DNA of 64,000 nucleotides, from NCBI GenBank assembly GCA_964036045.1, contig OZ038381.1:160832283-160896282 (forward strand). The letters are read 5' to 3'. Shown in pieces: positions 43,092-53,970 of the stretch (its first letter is position 1; each line of letters opens with the position of its first letter). The position numbers and the translations under genes are program-made. The stretch is from Eutreptiella sp. 'Long Island Sound 2002'. Its lineage: Eukaryota > Euglenozoa > Euglenophyceae > Eutreptiales > Eutreptiaceae. The notes beneath the pieces were generated by a model. That model saw only the letters and a list, made by a program, of their open reading frames with translations, did no database searches and was not told the DNA's origin.

Positions 43092-43940
43092 CTAAAGGGG
43101 GGAGGGTGCTGGGGGGCATCTTGGGGAGGGGGGCCTTAAGGAGGCGGTGTTTTTTGCCTCCTCCAAAGGCCCCCGCATCTGCCCCAGCAGATGCTCTGCC
43201 CTTTCCTGCTGGCCAGTAGCTACCGCCCGCAGCTTTCCCTCCCTAGTCTTCACCCCCTGCCCCCCCTGCCTCTTCCCCCCCACCCCCTCCCGGACAGCGT
43301 GCTCAGCCTTCTTAAACGACTGGCAGGCCTGCTCAAACTGCCCTTACAACTGGGAGTACCGATCAGCTGTTGATCGGTACTCCTTGAGAATAATTTTCCT
43401 CAACTGGGCCGGAACCCCCAGCTCCCCACACACCGCCACACTCCGATCCTAAAAGGCCAGGTCAAGAACCACCTTGGCCAGGTTTGGTGGCATCTGCCCA
43501 ATCGGAGCACAATGCTCCACTTGCTTGCGGGGGGTCAGGGCCGCCCGCGTCACCCACCCCTCCCCCCCTGGCCCGTAGCGTGCCCTGGCCGCCAACCAAG
43601 ACACTGTCTTCTTACTCAGCTGTGCAAGCACCATCCGGACTTGCACAGCTGCAACAGCCGCCAACAAAGCTGCACAGCGAGCAGCCTGCATGGCCTTGGG
43701 GTCCTCTGCGTCTTGTGCTGCGGCGGCGGGCCCTGCTGCTGCTGCTCCTGCTGCTCCTCCGGCTGCTGGCGCGTCCCACAAAGCGGGGGTGGTTGGCGAA
43801 GGGTTGCTGGCACCGGCAATGCTACCGGCGCTGGGGTTCCCATTCCCAAGTTCCGCCAATCGACCCGAGGACATGGGGACGGCAGCAAGAGCTGGTGGCT
43901 GGGCACGGGCAGCCAGGGCAACAGACATTGCAGGCATCAC
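43092..43940 (-). CDS. Ala-rich then coiled-coil protein with in-phase UAG and UAA
   Basis: The first 163 residues are Ala/Pro/Ser-rich with a helical middle (MQAARCAALLAAVAAVQVRM). The phase then passes UAG (43449-43451) into DRSVAVCGELGVPAQLRKI and KEYRSTADRYSQL, UAA (43344-43346), and GQFEQACQSFKKAEHAVREG and ATGQQERAEHLLGQMRGPL, ending at UAG 43092-43094. The helical heptad pattern runs on through the UAA without a break. Analogous to the coiled-coil genes of families A-C. Function unknown. Confidence 0.55.
43353..43383. repeat. Perfect 13-bp stem hairpin
   Basis: GGAGTACCGATCA-GCTGT-TGATCGGTACTCC, inside the coiled-coil frame and seven bases from the in-phase UAA. Confidence 0.9.
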
Positions 43941-43986
43941 AGCGAAATAGAGGGCTGATCAAGACCCAACACAGTGCATCCCCAGC

Positions 43987-45054
43987 TTAGGCAGGGGGCG
44001 GGGCTTCTGGGGCCTCAACCTGGCCTTGGACCTCACCCTTGGCCTGCAACCATGCACCCAAAATGGTAAGTTGTTGCCGCTTTGGTGCGCCCTCGGAAGA
44101 AAGTTTGGGGGCTGGGGCCAAAAGAAACTCAATGCCCCACAAGACGCAGTGCGCATGATACGTGGGTTGCTGGTCTGCTCTGAAAACCTCACCGTCGGGG
44201 GGGGGGGGGGTAACCACCTTTTCCCACGTGCCTGAGGGGGCTTGGTCCCACACCCGCCAACCGTCCTTTTCCCCGATAACCTCTACCACATGTGAACCCG
44301 TGATGGTGGCTCTGAGGGCGCCGTGAATCATTGCATGTGGGGACTCACAGAAGGCATCGTTTATGATAACCCTCAAAACCTCGAACGGAACATGAATAAA
44401 TGAGAGGGGGGGGAACTGCACGTTGCAAGTAACTACTTTTTTGGACCGCTTTTTGACCTTGGCCTCTTTGGACCAAGTAACTACATCGCTCTGCGTCCAC
44501 TTTAACTCGCGAATGGTACTTTCCGGGTGTGTGGACATTATTGATTTCAAGTACATGTAATGTACACACAGCCTCTCATAAGATTCCTCTGCAAAGGTCC
44601 GGTCCGTGTTGTATTTCGGATCCGGACCAAGAATGCAGAGGTTTCTGTATTGTACACCGTAAGAAGTTTCATGTTTGCCGCCCACAGCCTCCCGTGTCGT
44701 CAAGACAGGGATTGAAAAATATTTATGCATCAGCATAGCCAGCAAGGTATCCTTCTGCTAGATGCGGTATGCATCATGGACGACCTTGTCTAAAAAACCC
44801 CTTAACATTCTGGGTTCAATGGACTCTGACGGCTTATGCCGCAGGCACAGTGCTGCCAGGGCGTGTTGGAGGCGTGATTGTGTATCACCCGGTTCGGGCA
44901 CTTCAGTATTGGCTGTGACCGCGTCAATGAGCTCGCCCTCAAGCTCCAAATCTGGTAACGGGAGCTGCTGAACGGGCTGGGGGGGCTGAGCGGACGAAGA
45001 CGAGGCACTAGCGGCACTACCTTGGCTACTAGACATGTCTATTGCAGGTGACAA
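43987..45054 (-). CDS. Unidentified element protein with in-phase UAG
   Basis: 98 residues (45054-44761; Ser/Ala/Gln-rich start, then LIDAVTANTEVPEPGD and LRGFLDKVVHDAYRI) meet UAG at 44758-44760 and continue in the same phase for more than 250 residues: QKDTLLAMLMHKYFSIPVLT, KHETSYGVQYRNLCILGPDP, IRELKWTQSDVVTWSKEAK, PPLSFIHVPFEVLRVIIND and VVEVIGEKDGWRVWDQAPSG. The last piece looks like the conserved His-Asp region of a small-protein peptidase or similar fold, but I cannot place it. It ends with UAA at 43987. A partial inverted copy lies at 41950-42110. Confidence 0.5.
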
Positions 45055-45471
45055 AAAGTGTTCTCAGCATAAGAAGGGAATACAATAGTGAGTCTACGCA
45101 AAGGGGTCAAGGTGAAAAAGCGACACACATGCAAAATAAAAACCACAAAAGCAAGCACAAAGCTTCACAAGGCACAAAGGGCAAACAGTCATAAGCTTGA
45201 GTACAGTGTTCTTGATGCAAGTTTGTAGGCAAAGCAACCACCAAGGATCAAACTGGCATTGCACATGTCAAAAGCAAAAGTGCAAATTCACAAAGGAGCT
45301 CAAAGGGGAAGCAATCATAAGCTTGAGCACAGTGTTCTGCATGCACTTTTGTAGACAAAGCAGACAAAGGGTGGAGAAACATTAGCTTCAACGTACTGTT
45401 CTCCATGGCATCTTGCAAGCAAGGTAGGCACCAAGCATCCAACCAAAGTTCCACTGGGTTCGGGCTGAAAA

Positions 45472-45606
45472 ATTTCTTCCGAGCTCCCCCGGCACCGTCG
45501 GTTGGGAACTCCATGGGACATTCCTACCGATATCGGTTGCGTTTTGGGACCCGATCTGGCTGCCAAAACTTCCGAGCATGTTTCCAAGGGTTTTCGAAAA
45601 CTTCCG
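45472..45606 (+). repeat. ~135-bp direct repeat, right copy
   Basis: Partner of 41668-41806. Beyond it (45,650-45,840, minus strand) a short protein-like stretch (MLPTRVTFQPGTTAGRIFAN) may be the displaced 5' end of family A coding DNA. The segment 45,060-45,470 holds two similar copies of a stretch with CATAAGCTTGAG(C/T)ACAGTGTTC. Confidence 0.85.
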
Positions 45607-46094
45607 GGCGGCGGACCAAAGCATATCGCATGCACATCGTTACATATTTCCTAAAATTGCCACCGGTAACGCGACAATATTGGTCTCTCTTCCAATGTTC
45701 TATGCTGGGCACCAGTGGTACATGTGAAGTCGGATAGTATCCCCGGCTGCAAATCCATCAACACCGAACGGTTGGCGAAGATGCGTCCCGCGGTGGTCCC
45801 GGGTTGAAATGTGACCCGCGTGGGAAGCATCAAACTTTCAACGGTGTCCTCCTTGTGCCCCTAGCCCGGCGAGATGGTGCGGGTATCGGCGCGCTCCGTG
45901 GCGGACGCGAGCCAATGACTATTGTTGGGCGGAACGGACGTAACATGGAGAGCCTTGAGAGGGCAATTGTACCAATTGCACTGTTGTTTTCGTGTTGTTG
46001 CGTGCTTGTTGGCATAGGGTGCAATTTTTGCAGGTGCTTGTTTGACAGGCCAAGTAATGAGCCGCGGAAGTGCGCACAGCGAAGCAAAAACACA

Positions 46095-46205
46095 ATCAGC
46101 AACTACATCCGGAAGTGCAATCAGGAAGTTTCTGATCACGAAGTATGGTCAGTATCCCCATTCTGCAACACCTTTATGATTCGCAAGGTAGTCAGGTAGT
46201 GGTCA
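46095..46205. repeat. Family A short-repeat array (right)
   Basis: CAGGAAGTTTCTGATCACGA then AGTATGG and GTCAGTATCCCCATTCTGCA. Compare GAGGTTCCTGATCAGGAAGT at 29.6 kb. A possible right boundary of family A. Confidence 0.6.
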
Positions 46206-47860
46206 CCAAGTAGTCACTATGTGGTCCACAAAAAGGGTAAATCTCTTGACCAAAATCTAGGGTGTACACCGTAATTCCGCCAACAGCCAATCCCAAAAGG
46301 GGGGGGGGGATTCCCACCCACACTCCAAAAAATAGCGGGGCATCCTAACAAGCCCCCTCCCCTCCCTCCCACGGCTCCGGTGGCTGATAGGATCAGAAGG
46401 ATGGGTCAAATAAGCCTTCCGGTCCCGGTCGCCACCCTTGCAAGGTCAACCAGATTGGAGGGCAACGAGCATGCCGTTTGCGCAACCTCTGCCCCAAGCC
46501 TTCGCCGCTTTGCTGGCACACGCGGGCGGCTTGTGGCTCGGGCGACTCCAATGGTCCCGGTCAAACGGTCCCAGCTGGCATCGGGCCGCCGCCTCTCCAC
46601 TATAGCACCCACCGCCACCGTCGCGCCAGCCTTGCGCGCCTAAAGACGCATCGCCCACCACTTTAGCGGAGGTTTCCACCGACCGAGCCCCGGGGACCAC
46701 ACGCTTGAAGGATTGGCACCCAAGCACCCCCCCCCTCCCGTCTCCGACCCTCGAATTTGGAACGTGGGGGAGGGGGGGGGCGCCAGAACAGAGGATAAAG
46801 ACAGCCCCCCCCCGGCGGGCAACCGGGCACGTGGTCCTCACCGTGCCCCCCCCCCGTGCCCCGCCATCCCCGACCAACCTGGACCAATCAACGGAGTTGA
46901 TGTTGATAACTCCACCCCCCCCCCATGGGGCCACAAATGGTGAGGTGTGGACACGCCACTTAGCTCCAGCCGCGCGTGCCCCACGGCCTTCATCGCCGCT
47001 CTAGTTCCGGTGTATGTACCGGGCGGCTGCCATGTTCGCTTCATTATGTTGATGCCTTACCTCCCCGGTTGGGGTCAGCAGTGGCCAGCTGGTTGCGGGT
47101 TTAGGGCTTTATCGCATGCTTCCTGGTGTGGACTTAGGCCGTGGCTCTCTAATTGTGTTCCATGTTGGCTGCTGTCGCCCGCGCGCTGCGCTCGCTGAGG
47201 CTGGCCCCATTCGGCCACACGCCTCACTTGCTACTTTCACCGGGTCATGGAGGGTTTGGGGTCGGTCACCGGTCAACCAAGTGGATTGCTGTCACCAATC
47301 CCGGCTTTGTATCTGGTCCTTAGGATTGAAAAACCCTAGTGGGTACTGGTGTTTCGGAGTTAGCATACACACCGCCACACACATGGGGTCTGAATACTGG
47401 CACATACATGTGTGTGTTCGGGTGTGTTAGGCGCAGGTCGTAGGAGAGAGAGTATCGGCAACGGGGTACCAATAGCCGTTCTTTGGGGTGGGGTGTATTC
47501 TATATGAGGCAGCCGCTGCCTGAGCGGCGGCGCAATCGGCGCCGCCCCTGAAGGAGCCGGTTCGAGCCCAGTGCCGCCGATCGATGGGTGGGACCTCCGA
47601 TCGATCCCTTCCAGTACCGGTGGCGGCGCGCGCTGCTGCACGTGTGTGGTGCCACAATGCATTTTAATTTTTGGGTATTGGAGCGGGGGTGCTCCCAGGA
47701 GCATGGAGGGGGGGGGGGGGGGTTGCTCCCGTGACCGCGCGGGCACAACCGGAAGCACCAGGTCTCCCCGAGCCCCTACTCCCACTCCCCCCTCTCGCTC
47801 TTGGGATGGGGTTGAGCAGGAAGGCGGGCCACTCCGGGGGGGGGGGGGGTGAAAATAAGT
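46206..47860. other. No recognised gene; G/C runs
   Basis: Several C and G runs (46,288-46,297; 46,805-46,860; 47,708-47,721; 47,838-47,849). Open frames here are Pro/Gly translations of those runs. A GGTTCGAGCCC motif at about 47,549 is not part of a tRNA. Confidence 0.6.
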
Positions 47861-47869
47861 AGGGGGCTA

Positions 47870-48745
47870 GGGGCTCGGCTTCTGCGGAGAACATATTAGG
47901 AGCCCAAATCTCCAAGAGGGAGAACACCCGGACCCCCACCCCCATGCCAGCCTCCCGAGGCAGGCAGAGAGGCACGATGACAACTGCGTCTCTGAGATCC
48001 GTGCCATCCTGGAGGGCCGTACCCACGCTCTTCCATAAGCCCCACGAGAGAAAGAACTGCATCTACGGGTGGTGAGTGTAACACACAGCGCTACCACCCC
48101 TACGGAGTGCATGCCACCACTTCCTCAAAGGCGTCGGGGCCAAAACCTCTAGGAACCGCACTTCCAGCTCTGCGCTGCCCCCAGGAAAGAGGGGGTCATT
48201 CGCTCGCAAGCCCCGGGCCTCGCCCCATCGGAAGAGGGCTTCTCGGAACCCATCAGCCCAAGTGGAGAGGGGCCTTGACTGCCACCCCTCCTGCCTTGTC
48301 TTAGAGTTCCAAAATTGCAACCACAGACGAACCGATACATCCACTGACCTTGATCACCTAAGCCACAGCACCCAGCATGGCACAGCCACATAAGCCATTG
48401 GCACAGAAGCAGCACGGCTCACAGATTTTTGCCGGAGGACACATAAACTTCAAGGGGAAGGTAGGGCTGCAAGCCCACTCTGGAAGCTGCCCGCGCGATC
48501 CTCTTCCGGATCTGCTACACCAGTTGCCCAATCCAACCGAGATCCTCGGCGGCCCGCACCGCACCATTATACCCTCGCAAGGTGGCTTGTCGTTCGCCTG
48601 CTTCTGCCTTGGCCGCCAGAAATTGCGCCATTACGAGCGCTCCTATCGTTGGATTTGGTCCCGTTGGTGCATGCCGGTCGTACGAAGATGAGCCTAGGGG
48701 TGGTGATGCTGGGGCCGTCCAATTGTGGAGGCCTACCCCCTGCAA
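47870..48745 (-). pseudogene. Tyrosine recombinase relic
   Basis: The N-terminal core-binding region is ALVMAQFLAAKAEAGERQAT, GYNGAVRAAEDLGWIGQLV, then UAG (48515-48517) and QIRKRIARAAS in phase. The catalytic part is RKWWHALRRGGSAVCY (H-x-x-R box II), UAG (48063-48065), then MQFFLSWGLWKSVGTALQD (box with G-W). Box I Arg and a clear nucleophile Tyr are not seen, and at least one UGA interrupts the middle. It is related by motif (LRRGGS) to the 21.5-22.4 kb enzyme. Probably inactive. Confidence 0.6.
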
Positions 48746-48759
48746 GGCCTATGGGCAGA

Positions 48760-49700
48760 AGCTCGCCAAGATCGCAGCCTTGCAGGAAGCTCAAGGAGAA
48801 ACGTCGCCGGCCGGGGAAATGCCCTGGCGGCGACTGTGACTTTTGTCGCATCGTGGGACACGGCGTCGCAAACCCTACCCCCCACAGGCGATGCTCAGCT
48901 CCAATAGGGGCACTAAAAGTGCCAATGCTTGGCTGGCATGGTAGCCCACACAGCTCCTGCAATCGGCGGACAAGGCGGACTACACGGGAATCCACTCGCC
49001 CGCCCTCGTCTGCCACCTCAACACGGCTCCCAATCCTCTGTAATGAACATTCTTCCAACCGAAGTCGCTGCCTAGCGCCCCTCTAGCTTCGTCCGGCGAC
49101 GCATAGGGGGAACTCCCCTTGAACTCCTTCCCCCCTCACGCTCTGTAGCGTGCCATGTACCCCGTGTGGGACATGCAAAGCACTTCCCATGCACAGCACT
49201 TCCCAAACTCCATAAGCCAGCACATGGTCCCTGGGGGGACGACCCCCTGACTGGTCATTCCCTGCATGATCCAGGGGGGTTCTCACCTGCTCCGATCCAC
49301 TCCTTCGGTGCCCAGGTAGAGCTGCATCCACTGAATGACCCTTTCTTCTCATAAAAAATGCGCCAGAGCCCCCGCCAAGAGCTCGGGAATGTCCTCCTCC
49401 TTCTTAAGGTTGGTTCTCTCCAACTCCATTTTTTTCAACTTGTGACCGAAGTTCCCCCAAACATCCATCCAGAGTACACATAGCACGTCATGGGTCAATA
49501 ACAGGGCCGGTTGTCGGTGTGGGTCAGGGATGACCTACCCTCACCACAACAGCTGCGGCGGAGTGGCGGGAGGAACGGGTCCTGCGCCTTGCCCCAACCC
49601 TATCACCCCGTATACATGGATGTGCACATCCTCCCGGACCTCTCGGGGTGTTACAATCCAGTCAAGACAATGACATTGCCCATGTCCTCAAGCGGGATCT
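48760..49700. other. No recognised gene
   Basis: Short frames on both strands without recognisable domains. Confidence 0.5.
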
Positions 49701-49759
49701 CCATATCCTAGATATCACTAGGACCCTCCACTTCCTAAGTCTTGTGCCACTTGTCAGTC

Positions 49760-50420
49760 TCATTTGGGTTCTCCTTCCGAAGGTGCTTCATGCGTGGTGC
49801 AGCGGCCTCTGGAACGTCCCATCGGGGGTCCGACAAAGTCGTTCGCCGTAAGGCCGTCAAGGTCACCGTGTGCACTTGAGACATATGCCACCTCATGAAC
49901 GCTCCGTCCATTTGGATGTTGGTGCGACACAAAAAATGGGCGTGCTCGCAACACAACCGCGGCGAGCTTCTGCGACGCCATGGACCGCGCCTCGAGGAGG
50001 ACGGTCGTGTCCCACAGGCGGAAACGCAGTCGGCGAGAGTCCGCCATCCAGGACAATAGGTAGATTGCATGTTGCGCCTCTACGTACCACCGCGTTGTTT
50101 GTTCTTTCCAACTCCATCTGGAGCCTCTCGAATTCCTTCGCCTTGGCCTGCATCTTCTGAGCCTTTTGGAGCATTCCCACCCTTGATCCCTCGTCAAAGT
50201 CTCGCATCCTGATTTGCTCAAACACACAAACACAAACAAAAACGGACAGAACATTGCCTTTTGAAAAAGAAAGGCAAACCATTGTTTTTAATAAAAAAAA
50301 CAAGGGATTTCCTCGAACGCAAGTTGGGGATTGACGTGACGTCCCAAAGAGGGAGAAGCCATGGGTGCCATAGCGCAGGCGTGTTGGGCTGAGGCTCAAT
50401 TGGGCGTGGCCCTTTGCCAA
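49760..50420 (-). pseudogene. Broken unidentified coding region with short coiled coil
   Basis: In one frame: MRDFDEGSRVGMLQKAQKMQ then KAKEFERLQMELERTNN, a coiled coil. After a shift near 50,095: WYVEAQHAIYLLSWMADSRR, ARSMASQKLAAVVLRARPFF and SVHEVAYVSSAHGDLDGLTA. It shares short DNA motifs with 10.8-11.5 kb. The GAAAAAGAAAGGCAAACCAT sequence just upstream (50,262-50,283) is part of that shared set. Family unknown. Confidence 0.4.
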
Positions 50421-50429
50421 TGAACCAAC

Positions 50430-51640
50430 TACTAGGGCAGTACCTCCATTTAAGCGCTACCACCAGGGTGGCCCTTCAAGCCCAACAACCACAACCATCG
50501 GCAAATTTTGTTCGCCCTTACCCACATGGGTTTATCCTCGGATAGGCTCCCGTGCGCATCCGGCCCATTGAGGAACCCAGTATGATATGGGCAATCCTCA
50601 AAGCTCCCGGCAATAACAATTGCAATGGCGCTGTCGGGCATTCCAAGGACGGCCACAGGCTTCGTTCGCGGCAGGTGGGAACTTTGGAGCAGCAACCTTG
50701 AACCACGCGATCACTATCGGGCGAGGACACCTACGTCCAAGGTCGTGCCGTCGGCAAATTTGCTATAGGTAAGTGGTAGGGTGCACAACATCATTCAAGT
50801 GAAAGAGCCCAAGCCTGCCCAACCCGGTAAGCCGCATGTGTGAGCACTGGTTGGCGACCAGAATTATTGTTAAGGCACATGCAAGGCTTTACAATGCAGC
50901 CACTTGGCATTTGTGTTGGGGACACGTTGCAGATTGGGACATGTCGCCACATTGTACTCCGTAAATGGAACTTGTGCCCAGGCTTCCATCACCTTGGGTG
51001 ATCCCTGGTGACGGTAGCCAAGGTATGATACCGTGGTAGGCCGGGACGGTGTTCATACACCTAGACTGTGTATGGGCACCTGACCCACCACCATCGGGGG
51101 CGCATGGCAGGTGATCTACCGAGATCGTGCCTTGATCTGGGGCACTGCAGCTCCTCATCCCCATTCACCTTTACGTTGCCCTTTTGACCCCCGCACTCTT
51201 TCCATCATGGTTTGGCATGAGAATCACCACAATACAGATCAATGGCGGCGCCCATCCATCCAAGCTTATGAGCAAGCCTACGCAATGTTTGTTGCTATGG
51301 GCACAGTGTCGGCTTTGCTCTGCCCAAATAATTTGTGCCATGTGATGAGGTGGGTTTCTCACCAGGTCCAATGCCACCATTGCTCCAAAGCTCGGCATAT
51401 TGCTGAGTATGAGCCCACACAAGAATTCGACGAAGAGTGGGGCCACTGAGAGACTATAGACCGACAAGATAACAGCCTGGGAGCTGGTGAACAAGTGCAG
51501 TGTTAGAAAAAACACGCAGTGGAGGTGGACAATTACAACCGGCTCCCATCCTCGAAAGGGGGCTGCAATCGCCTCCAATAGAGACCTAATTACAGAGAAT
51601 GGTGTGGAGTGTGAGCAAAAGGAGACTTGATTGAGCCATA
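50430..51640. other. No recognised gene
   Basis: No domain or repeat recognised on either strand. Confidence 0.5.
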
Positions 51641-51648
51641 CACATGGC

Positions 51649-52670
51649 CTAGCCAAAAAAGATCCCACAGATGCCGCAGGCCTGCCTTGCCGGAAAAATT
51701 TGCCAAGGAGCCTTCGAAGACCCCTGGTCAAAGTGAGTGGCCCCATCGACACCGCACAAATCGCACGTCTCCGGACGGGTGGTCACCCTCAAGGCCGCGT
51801 GAACAGCTGGCGGTGCTCTCACGCGTTCTGGAGTAGTGTTACGATCCAACACTTGTATTCTGCACGGTTTGAGGTAGGCACCGATTTTGCATGAGGGTTT
51901 TATGGGTACTTGGATGTTTTGACGGGTCCCATCGCGTTTGTCGAATGACCATGACAGAAGCAGGTCGCTTGGACATCTGGCGAGGGTTGCCTGTCTGGGC
52001 TCGGCGTATTGGACCAACCTAGCGAGAGGTCCCCAATACCCGGGAGTGGGAAAATGCTCTTGGGGATCTTGGGTCGCCATCGTTGACTTCCCGCTATATG
52101 GCGATGGGCGGCTATTCCACGGCGGTATTCTGGACTACGAAAAGTAAGTTTTTGATCCACAGCTGGAACACCGCCGTGGGACGTAACTCCGCCTCTCGTT
52201 CTCCTCTGGCAAAGGGCAAGTCAATGAGGAAAGCAAGGAAGTTTGGCCGGGCTGCCAAAGATGGAGACTAGGTCAAGGCCTTACACCAAGAATCGCCCGA
52301 AGTACCCATCGGTGATCCATCGGTTGGCACATTTGGAGTGATAAAATGAGACGCGGTGTTGCATGGAGATATCACAACAGCGAATTGATGCGACTTCGCC
52401 CACTCAGAGGAGATAGCATATGGAGAGTACCGCGAGCCCAAGGGTAAAAAAGTCGAGCTCGGATGTGACTTTGGCGGCCATGGAGCCCAACATCTCTAGA
52501 ATGCAGTGGGGCCGGTGCCGGGCGATCATATCGCCCGTTAGCTTGCCCCACATTGCCCAATGGATGAGGGACATTGTGGGGGGGATAAGGGCAACTTTTT
52601 CACAAAGGCGGACCGTGTTGCGGAGCTCGCGAGGTACCTGAATTTTCCCTTGTGCAGTGAGCAAGCGCAA
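51649..52670 (-). pseudogene. Tyrosine recombinase relic with catalytic Arg changed to stop
   Basis: 52404-52670 reads EKVALIPPTMSLIHWAMWGK and FFTLGLAVLSICYLL, then UGA, then VGEVASI. The expected box I is LLRVGE, so the UGA replaces the catalytic Arg (a CGA to TGA change). Further down the strand PEYRRGIAAHRHIAG resembles box II (RRGGAA). In another frame TPGYWGPLARLVQYAEP resembles the G-W...Y box with the nucleophile. A Cys/His tail follows (RPETCDLCGVDGATHFDQ). Clearly inactive. Confidence 0.5.
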
Positions 52671-52679
52671 ATCATGTGA

Positions 52680-53065
52680 AAGGAATTGGTCTCACTCGAG
52701 GTTTTCCATTGCTTCCCTCAGCCCCTCAAAGCTAGGATCGTAGCCACTGCATTGTTCCGAAGGTTCATGGAATTCAGTATGTACAACCAAAGGTGCATCA
52801 TTGCTGGCACTTTGGTGGCCTACTCTGTCTGCGTTCTGATCCCAGTTCGTCCCCTGAATGATCCCCTGCACCCTTGCTGACCCTAAAAGGACTGGATGGG
52901 GCCCCAGCAGGCAGGTGCCCTATGCGTACTCGCGCATTCATGGATCTGCCCTGCATGTGCATATGCCCTGGGCGACAAGACACCCCGTGCTATACCCGTG
53001 ACAAAACACGGGGCTCACGTCACTCTCCCTGTTCGCATGGACAGTGGCAGCTGCACTTTGCAGCG
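52680..53065. other. No recognised gene
   Basis: Short frames only. Confidence 0.5.
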
Positions 53066-53069
53066 CAGG

Positions 53070-53290
53070 TGTGCCACACTTCTGAAAAGTGATAGCATAA
53101 GCCGGGTGTGCCCCGGTCACAAGTGATGACTGACGAGTACTGTCCGCCTGCCGGAGGCGTCAAAAGCAAGAAGCACAAGAAGGATGTGCCACACTCCTGT
53201 AAAATGATAGCATAACCCGGGAGTGCCCCAGCCACATGAGACAACAGGCTAATATTGTCTGACTGCCGGAGGCGTCAAAAGCAGAGTGTA
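53070..53290 (+). repeat. ~117-bp tandem repeat, two copies
   Basis: GTGTGCCACACTTCTGAAAA ... CTGCCGGAGGCGTCAAAAGC occurs at 53,069-53,173 and, diverged, at 53,186-53,289. Confidence 0.8.
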
Positions 53291-53321
53291 CAAGTAGGGT
53301 ACTGTATCCCCCGAGATGGGG

Positions 53322-53763
53322 TCACTTGGGTGAAAAAGCGTTTGTTGGAAGTGCCTTAGCACTTCGAGCGCTCCTGCACCATATGTGGTAATAATCTCCG
53401 GACGTGCATGCGGAGGTGCGCACTGACCGGCGCCCTGTTGCAGTGGCCATCAGAATGGCCTCCCACTCAAAGATGTGCATCTGGTCTTCTAGCTTCCGGA
53501 TCCAGCTGATGCGCATATTTTCGTAAGCACGTTGCTTGAGCAGCCAGCACACGGCGACTCAGTGAAAACAGCTCCTAATGCGACATGGGCTCTGGCTCAC
53601 CCAGCGTTGTTACAACCTCCACCATCATGCGCGACGGTCCCCGGATCCGCAATCGAATCCACACTCGCTGATTTCGGCGCCAATGGATGGTGTAATGGGC
53701 GAAGTCGAAGAGGTCCCTGGCCTCGTCTTCTATCTCCTGCCGTGTTCTGAGTGCCTGTACCAT
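53322..53763 (-). pseudogene. Unidentified coding remains with in-phase UAG
   Basis: ALRTRQEIEDEARDLFDFAH, then RRNQRVWIRLRIRGPSRMMV and LGEPEPMSH meet UAG and continue ELFSLSRRVLAAQATCLRKY. An overlapping frame has ENMRISWIRKLEDQMHIFEW. It is protein-like, but the family is not recognised. Confidence 0.35.
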
Positions 53764-53970
53764 AAGGCGTTGGCGCGCTTCCTGGGGGGTGGGCGGACTC
53801 AGCCATCGAGGCTGCTACCCGCCCTCTCGTTTTGAGTGGCGTCCTCCCCGCGTCACGACGCTGAGGAATTCACCCGCGTTAGGACACGGGTCAATACAAG
53901 ATATTGCATGCAATGAGGAGGGAGAGAGTTGTATGGACCATGCTGGGGTGGGGGGGGGGGTCTCCAAGCA

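Noticed and set aside
47495-47585. tRNA gene suggested by GGTTCGAGCCC and flanking GC-rich arms
   Set aside because: The only matching acceptor-like halves (CGGCGGC/GCCGCCG) are about 55 bases apart end to end, too short for a tRNA, the T-stem has a mismatch and no anticodon arm can be built.
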